The notes beneath the pieces are model-generated. The model was not told where the DNA came from and did no database searches. It was given only the letters and a program-made list of their open reading frames with translations. The position numbers and the translations under genes were made by a program. A stretch of 53,917 nt of DNA from Lachnospiraceae bacterium UBA6987 (GTDB lineage Bacteria > Bacillota > Clostridia > Lachnospirales > Lachnospiraceae), in NCBI GenBank assembly GCA_002449955.1, contig DJYD01000022.1:1-53917 (forward strand). Reading direction: 5' to 3'. Positions 50,901 to 53,917 of this stretch are shown one piece after another (the stretch's first letter is position 1; every line of letters starts with the position of its first letter).

Positions 50901-52220
50901 ATGACAACCCCTGAATACTCTTCCAGAACCGATGCTTTTCTGCGGAAGGCAGGCATGCACCCTGACCTGATCGACCTTTCCCTGCAAACCGATATTTTCC
51001 GCAGGGAGCTTCGTCAGGGACTGCAAGATGATGCCTCCTCTCTTCCCATGCTTCCGACCTACCTCACAACAGAAGGAACGATTCCTGCCGGAAAGCCACT
51101 GCTTGTGATCGATGCCGGCGGAACCAATCTGCGTCTGGCGCGCGTGGTTTTTTCCGCCTGTGACGGCACGCCTGATATCACTATGCTTGCCTCCGGCCGC
51201 ATGCCGGGCAGCCTTCACAGGATCTCGCGCAAGGAATATCTGGCGGAGATGGTCAAACTGCTTAGACCGTATCTTGAAGAAGACACACTGATCGGCTTTT
51301 GTTTTTCCTATGAAGCAGAAATCACGCCTGATCACGACGGCATCCTGGCCAATTTCAATAAAGGCGTGGAAATTGATGATACTGACGGGATGGCCGTATG
51401 TGCCACGCTGGAAGCTGCGCTGAAGGAAGCTGACGTTCCGGGAAAACGGACCTGGGTCCTACTGAACGATTCCACTGCCGCGGCCTGCGGTGCGCTTTAT
51501 AAGCTATCCGGCGGTGCATACAGCGGTGCCATCGGCTTTGTCCTTGGGACCGGTACCAACACCTGCTATCCCGAGCAGACAAGGCGTATCAGCCGCTATC
51601 CGGTAAGCGGCCCGAACCGCCCCATGCTGATCAATATGGAATGCGGTGCCTACAATCAATTTCCGCGCGGAGAAGCGGATCTCCTTCTTGATCAGGCCGA
51701 TAAGCTGCCGGGAAACCATCTCTATGAAAAAATGATATCCGGCGTCTATATGGGACGGCTGATCTCTCTGACTGCTGCCCTTGCTGCGAAGGACGGCTGC
51801 TTTTCCGCTGTATTCAGAGAACGTCTCTCCGCGGCTGCAGAGCCCTTTCACTCCGTTGATGCGGACGAGTTTGTCCGGGATCCGCAGGGAGATTCCCGCT
51901 TTGCCAGGCTCTGCGCAGATGATGAGGACCGCCTGTCTCTCCTGACCATAATCCGCCGGCTGTACGAACGGGCAGCCAAACTTGTCACCGTTAACCTCAC
52001 TGCCGTCATGCAGGAAGCGGGTCTCGGTCTCCGGGCGGATCAGCCTGCCCTGATTGCTGCGGAAGGCAGCAGTTTCTGGAAATCGCTGCTCTTCCTGCCT
52101 CTTCTGAAGCAGTATATGGAAGAGTTTACCGGCCACTCGCAGGGGCTCCATTATGAAATCACGGCTGTTCCGAACGCCAATCTGATCGGCAGTGCCGCGG
52201 CTGCTTTGCTGAATCGTTGA
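50901..52220 (+). CDS. hexokinase, eukaryote-like family
   Basis: A 439-residue hexokinase. LVIDAGGTNLRLARV (about 69-83, phosphate loop 1), GFCFSYEAEI (near 134), LLNDSTAAACGALY (near 190, catalytic Asp) and GFVLGTGTNTCYPE (near 212) are present. INMECGAYNQFP with LDQ and GNHLYEKMISGVYMGRL follow at about 245-295. This set is that of the eukaryotic-type hexokinase family rather than the bacterial ROK or Glk families. It phosphorylates glucose or related hexoses with ATP. AAGGA precedes the ATG. It follows prsW by 18 bp and ends 74 bp before the metQN promoter. Confidence 0.92.
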   Translation: MTTPEYSSRTDAFLRKAGMHPDLIDLSLQTDIFRRELRQGLQDDASSLPMLPTYLTTEGTIPAGKPLLVIDAGGTNLRLARVVFSACDGTPDITMLASGRMPGSLHRISRKEYLAEMVKLLRPYLEEDTLIGFCFSYEAEITPDHDGILANFNKGVEIDDTDGMAVCATLEAALKEADVPGKRTWVLLNDSTAAACGALYKLSGGAYSGAIGFVLGTGTNTCYPEQTRRISRYPVSGPNRPMLINMECGAYNQFPRGEADLLLDQADKLPGNHLYEKMISGVYMGRLISLTAALAAKDGCFSAVFRERLSAAAEPFHSVDADEFVRDPQGDSRFARLCADDEDRLSLLTIIRRLYERAAKLVTVNLTAVMQEAGLGLRADQPALIAAEGSSFWKSLLFLPLLKQYMEEFTGHSQGLHYEITAVPNANLIGSAAAALLNR

Positions 52221-52293
52221 TCCTTTTCAAGCACAAGAATACAGTTTTCGTAAAAAAGTTCCTGAAAAGAGAAAGAAATTGTGTATTTTTTTC

Positions 52294-52322
52294 TTGACAG
52301 GAGCTTTTTTACGGGGTATGAT
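52294..52322 (+). promoter_or_regulatory. sigma-A promoter of the met leader and metQN
   Basis: TTGACA (52294-52299), 17-base spacer, TATGAT (52317-52322). The -10 is flanked by GGGG (52313-52316) and CCCC (52325-52328), an inverted repeat that could also be a repressor site. Transcription should start near 52329. Confidence 0.85.
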
Positions 52323-52353
52323 AGCCCCATCCTGCAGAAAGGAAGCAGTTTCC

Positions 52354-52440
52354 ATGACAAAGGCAAACCGCACCATGGATATGATGATGCGCCGGCACAT
52401 GATGATGTGCCTGTCTTTGCTTGAATCTGTTTCCGAATAA
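52354..52440 (+). CDS. methionine-rich leader peptide of the metQN operon
   Basis: A 28-codon ORF. AAAGGA lies ten bases before its ATG. Eight of the 28 residues are Met: codons 1, 8, 10-12 and 16-18, so there are two ATG ATG ATG runs (52381-52389 and 52399-52407). The peptide opens MTKANRT and ends LLESVSE. Stalling at the Met runs would report low charged Met-tRNA. The stop codon (52438-52440) directly abuts the antiterminator's first arm. The second Met run lies within the loop and arm of a perfect 7-bp hairpin (52394-52411). It is too short and biased to be an ordinary protein, and its place before a Met transporter argues for a sensor role. Confidence 0.8.
   Translation: MTKANRTMDMMMRRHMMMCLSLLESVSE
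52394..52411 (+). promoter_or_regulatory. hairpin over the second Met-codon run
   Basis: GGCACAT (52394-52400) pairs perfectly with ATGTGCC (52405-52411) around GATG. It includes codons 15-19 of the leader peptide and may act as a polymerase pause hairpin that keeps transcription and translation in step. Confidence 0.6.
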
Positions 52441-52475
52441 CTGCCCGGATAGCATTTATCCAGATGAACGGGAAG
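52441..52475 (+). promoter_or_regulatory. predicted antiterminator
   Basis: CTGCCCG (52441-52447) is an exact copy of the terminator 3' arm segment at 52485-52491. It can pair with CGGGAAG (52469-52475), with an inner GGAT/ATCC stem (52447-52450 with 52458-52461). This would take the terminator's 5' arm. A ribosome at the leader stop codon would cover it. Confidence 0.65.
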
Positions 52476-52501
52476 CTTCGGAAGCTGCCCGTTATTTTTT
52501 T
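52467..52501 (+). terminator. intrinsic terminator of the met leader (attenuator)
   Basis: AACGGGAAGCTT (52467-52478) pairs with AAGCTGCCCGTT (52482-52493), one A-G mismatch and a three-base loop, followed by ATTTTTTT. It lies before the metQ gene and would stop transcription when the antiterminator does not form. Confidence 0.9.
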
Positions 52502-52568
52502 GAGTCAGCCCTGACCCGGCTCTGGCAGTTTCCTGCAGGCTTTCGCTTCACACGAAGGAGGAAAAAAA

Positions 52569-53414
52569 ATGAAGAAACTCTTAGTCATCGCCCTTTCCCT
52601 GATCACGATTCTTTCTCTTGCCGGCTGCGGCAAGTCCGAAAAGAAATTCACGATTGCCGTTCCCAACGACACCACGAATGAAGCCCGTGCTCTCCTGCTT
52701 CTGGAAGCCAACGGTCTCCTGAAGCTGAAAGAAGGCGCCGGGATCACCGCGACGATCCAGGACATTGCTGAAAACCCTTACAACATCACCTTCCAGGAAG
52801 TGGAAGCCGCGCAGATCCCGAACGTCTTAAAAGACGTTGACTACGCCATCATCAACTCCAACTACGCGCTGGACGCCGGCATGAACCCGGTCAAGCAGTC
52901 CCTTGTGATCGAAGGCTCCTATTCGGCCTACGCCAACATCCTGGCCGTCAAGCAGGGCAATGAGAACGAGCCGAAGATCAAGGCCCTCGTTGCTGCTCTC
53001 TCCAGCCAGAAGGTCGCCGATTTCATCACCGAAAAATATGCCGGCGCCGTTGTCAGCACCGTCGAAAAGCCCGGTGACGGCTTCGATGCCTCTGTGGATT
53101 ATGCCGCGCTTAACGGAACCAAGGTCACCGTTGCCGCTTCTCCTTCGCCTCACGCCGAGATCCTGGCCGTCGCCAAAGAGATCCTGGCTGAAAAAGGCAT
53201 CACGCTCGAAATCCAGGAATACAACGACTACGTTGTGCCGAACAACGTTGTGGAAGACGGGACCGTAGACGCCAACTACTTCCAGCACACCCCGTATCTT
53301 GATGATTTCAATGCCCAGAACGGAACGCACATCGTCTCCGTCGCGCCCATCCATGTGGAACCCATGGGACTTTACGGCGGCAAGCAGACTTCCCTGGACA
53401 CCCTGAAGAAATAA
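52569..53414 (+). CDS. metQ: methionine ABC transporter substrate-binding lipoprotein
   Basis: A 281-residue lipoprotein of the NlpA/MetQ family. The signal ends at the lipobox LAGC (Cys about 19), so the mature protein is lipid-anchored outside the membrane. Family segments are SPSPHAEILAVAKEIL (about 195-210), YNDYVVPNNVVEDGTVDANYFQH with PYLDDFN, and VEPMGLYGGK near the C terminus. It binds methionine for the MetNI importer. AAGGAGG precedes the ATG. Only metN follows in the window, after a GC-rich hairpin. The met leader attenuator stands upstream. Confidence 0.94.
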   Translation: MKKLLVIALSLITILSLAGCGKSEKKFTIAVPNDTTNEARALLLLEANGLLKLKEGAGITATIQDIAENPYNITFQEVEAAQIPNVLKDVDYAIINSNYALDAGMNPVKQSLVIEGSYSAYANILAVKQGNENEPKIKALVAALSSQKVADFITEKYAGAVVSTVEKPGDGFDASVDYAALNGTKVTVAASPSPHAEILAVAKEILAEKGITLEIQEYNDYVVPNNVVEDGTVDANYFQHTPYLDDFNAQNGTHIVSVAPIHVEPMGLYGGKQTSLDTLKK

Positions 53415-53424
53415 AAAATCACGA

Positions 53425-53452
53425 CCGCCGGAGTTATTCTCCGGCGGCCTTT
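53425..53452 (+). terminator. hairpin between metQ and metN, possible partial terminator
   Basis: CCGCCGGAG (53425-53433) pairs perfectly with CTCCGGCGG (53439-53447) around a five-base loop, followed by CCTTTTGC. The stem is strong but the T run short, so partial termination or stabilisation of the upstream metQ mRNA is likely. Confidence 0.6.
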
Positions 53453-53465
53453 TGCGGAGATACCC

Positions 53466-53917
<452 letters not shown>

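Noticed and set aside
52354..52440. The Met-rich 28-codon ORF as a small toxin or an ordinary small protein
   Set aside because: It has no hydrophobic helix typical of small toxins, and the stop codon, alternative stems, terminator and Met transporter downstream fit an attenuator much better.
52221..52568. S-box (SAM-I) riboswitch or Met T-box before metQ
   Set aside because: I looked for the SAM-I kink-turn and core, and for the T-box antiterminator bulge and tRNA-like specifier loop. None is visible, and the leader is too short for a T-box.

Overview
The window is chromosomal DNA from a low- to mid-GC Gram-positive bacterium. It is most likely a member of the Clostridia and probably close to Lachnospiraceae. 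Support comes from the sporulation-type GerW and DUF2953 pair, the rpmB-yloU-fakA-recG neighbourhood, HPr kinase with WhiA, FakA, a DUF5685/J-domain pair, and an SLH-anchored surface protein with BspA-type repeats. No phage, insertion sequence or CRISPR array was seen. The genus cannot be fixed from the sequence alone.

Layout. Positions 1-200 hold a tRNA-Gly (5' end cut by the window edge) and a tRNA-Leu with a terminator. From 350 to 14330 a long leftward block of housekeeping genes runs, in transcription order: gmk fused to rpoZ, rimO, pgsA, a small conserved gene, a DUF2953 protein, gerW; then rpmB, mscS, yloU, fakA; then, after a terminator, recG, galK, galM, cvpA and a nitroreductase. 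At 14322-14371 two near-consensus sigma-A promoters face opposite ways and share one -10 element. Rightward from there come a small membrane protein and a three-gene lipid-linked sugar pathway (GT2 glycosyltransferase, GtrA, YfhO).

From 19100 to 23450 lie, leftward, a PHP phosphoesterase, an MBL-fold hydrolase, a D,D-carboxypeptidase and a 2-hydroxyacid dehydrogenase. From 23612 to 32233 one gene encodes a 2873-residue secreted surface protein. It has twelve copies of a repeat of about 110 residues that I do not recognise, two copies of a BspA-LRR plus Ig-like module, and three SLH domains. Then come an ECF-transporter S component, a divergent and truncated MocR regulator, glnS, a zinc-ribbon/DUF5685/J-protein operon, and the uvrC-hprK-murB-whiA-nagB operon. 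An L,D-transpeptidase-like protein is paired with a HELGH membrane protein. AI-2E transporter, glmM, M20 peptidase, PrsW protease and a eukaryote-type hexokinase follow.

The most striking element is at 52294-52501, upstream of metQ-metN. A strong promoter drives a 28-codon leader ORF with eight Met codons, including two ATG ATG ATG runs. The stop codon directly abuts a copy of the terminator's 3' arm, and a strong intrinsic terminator follows. This has the layout of a ribosome-mediated transcription attenuator sensing charged Met-tRNA. Methionine uptake in Firmicutes is usually controlled by S-box or Met T-box RNAs, and neither is visible here. The downstream metQ and metN are separated by a GC-rich hairpin that could lower metN relative to metQ.
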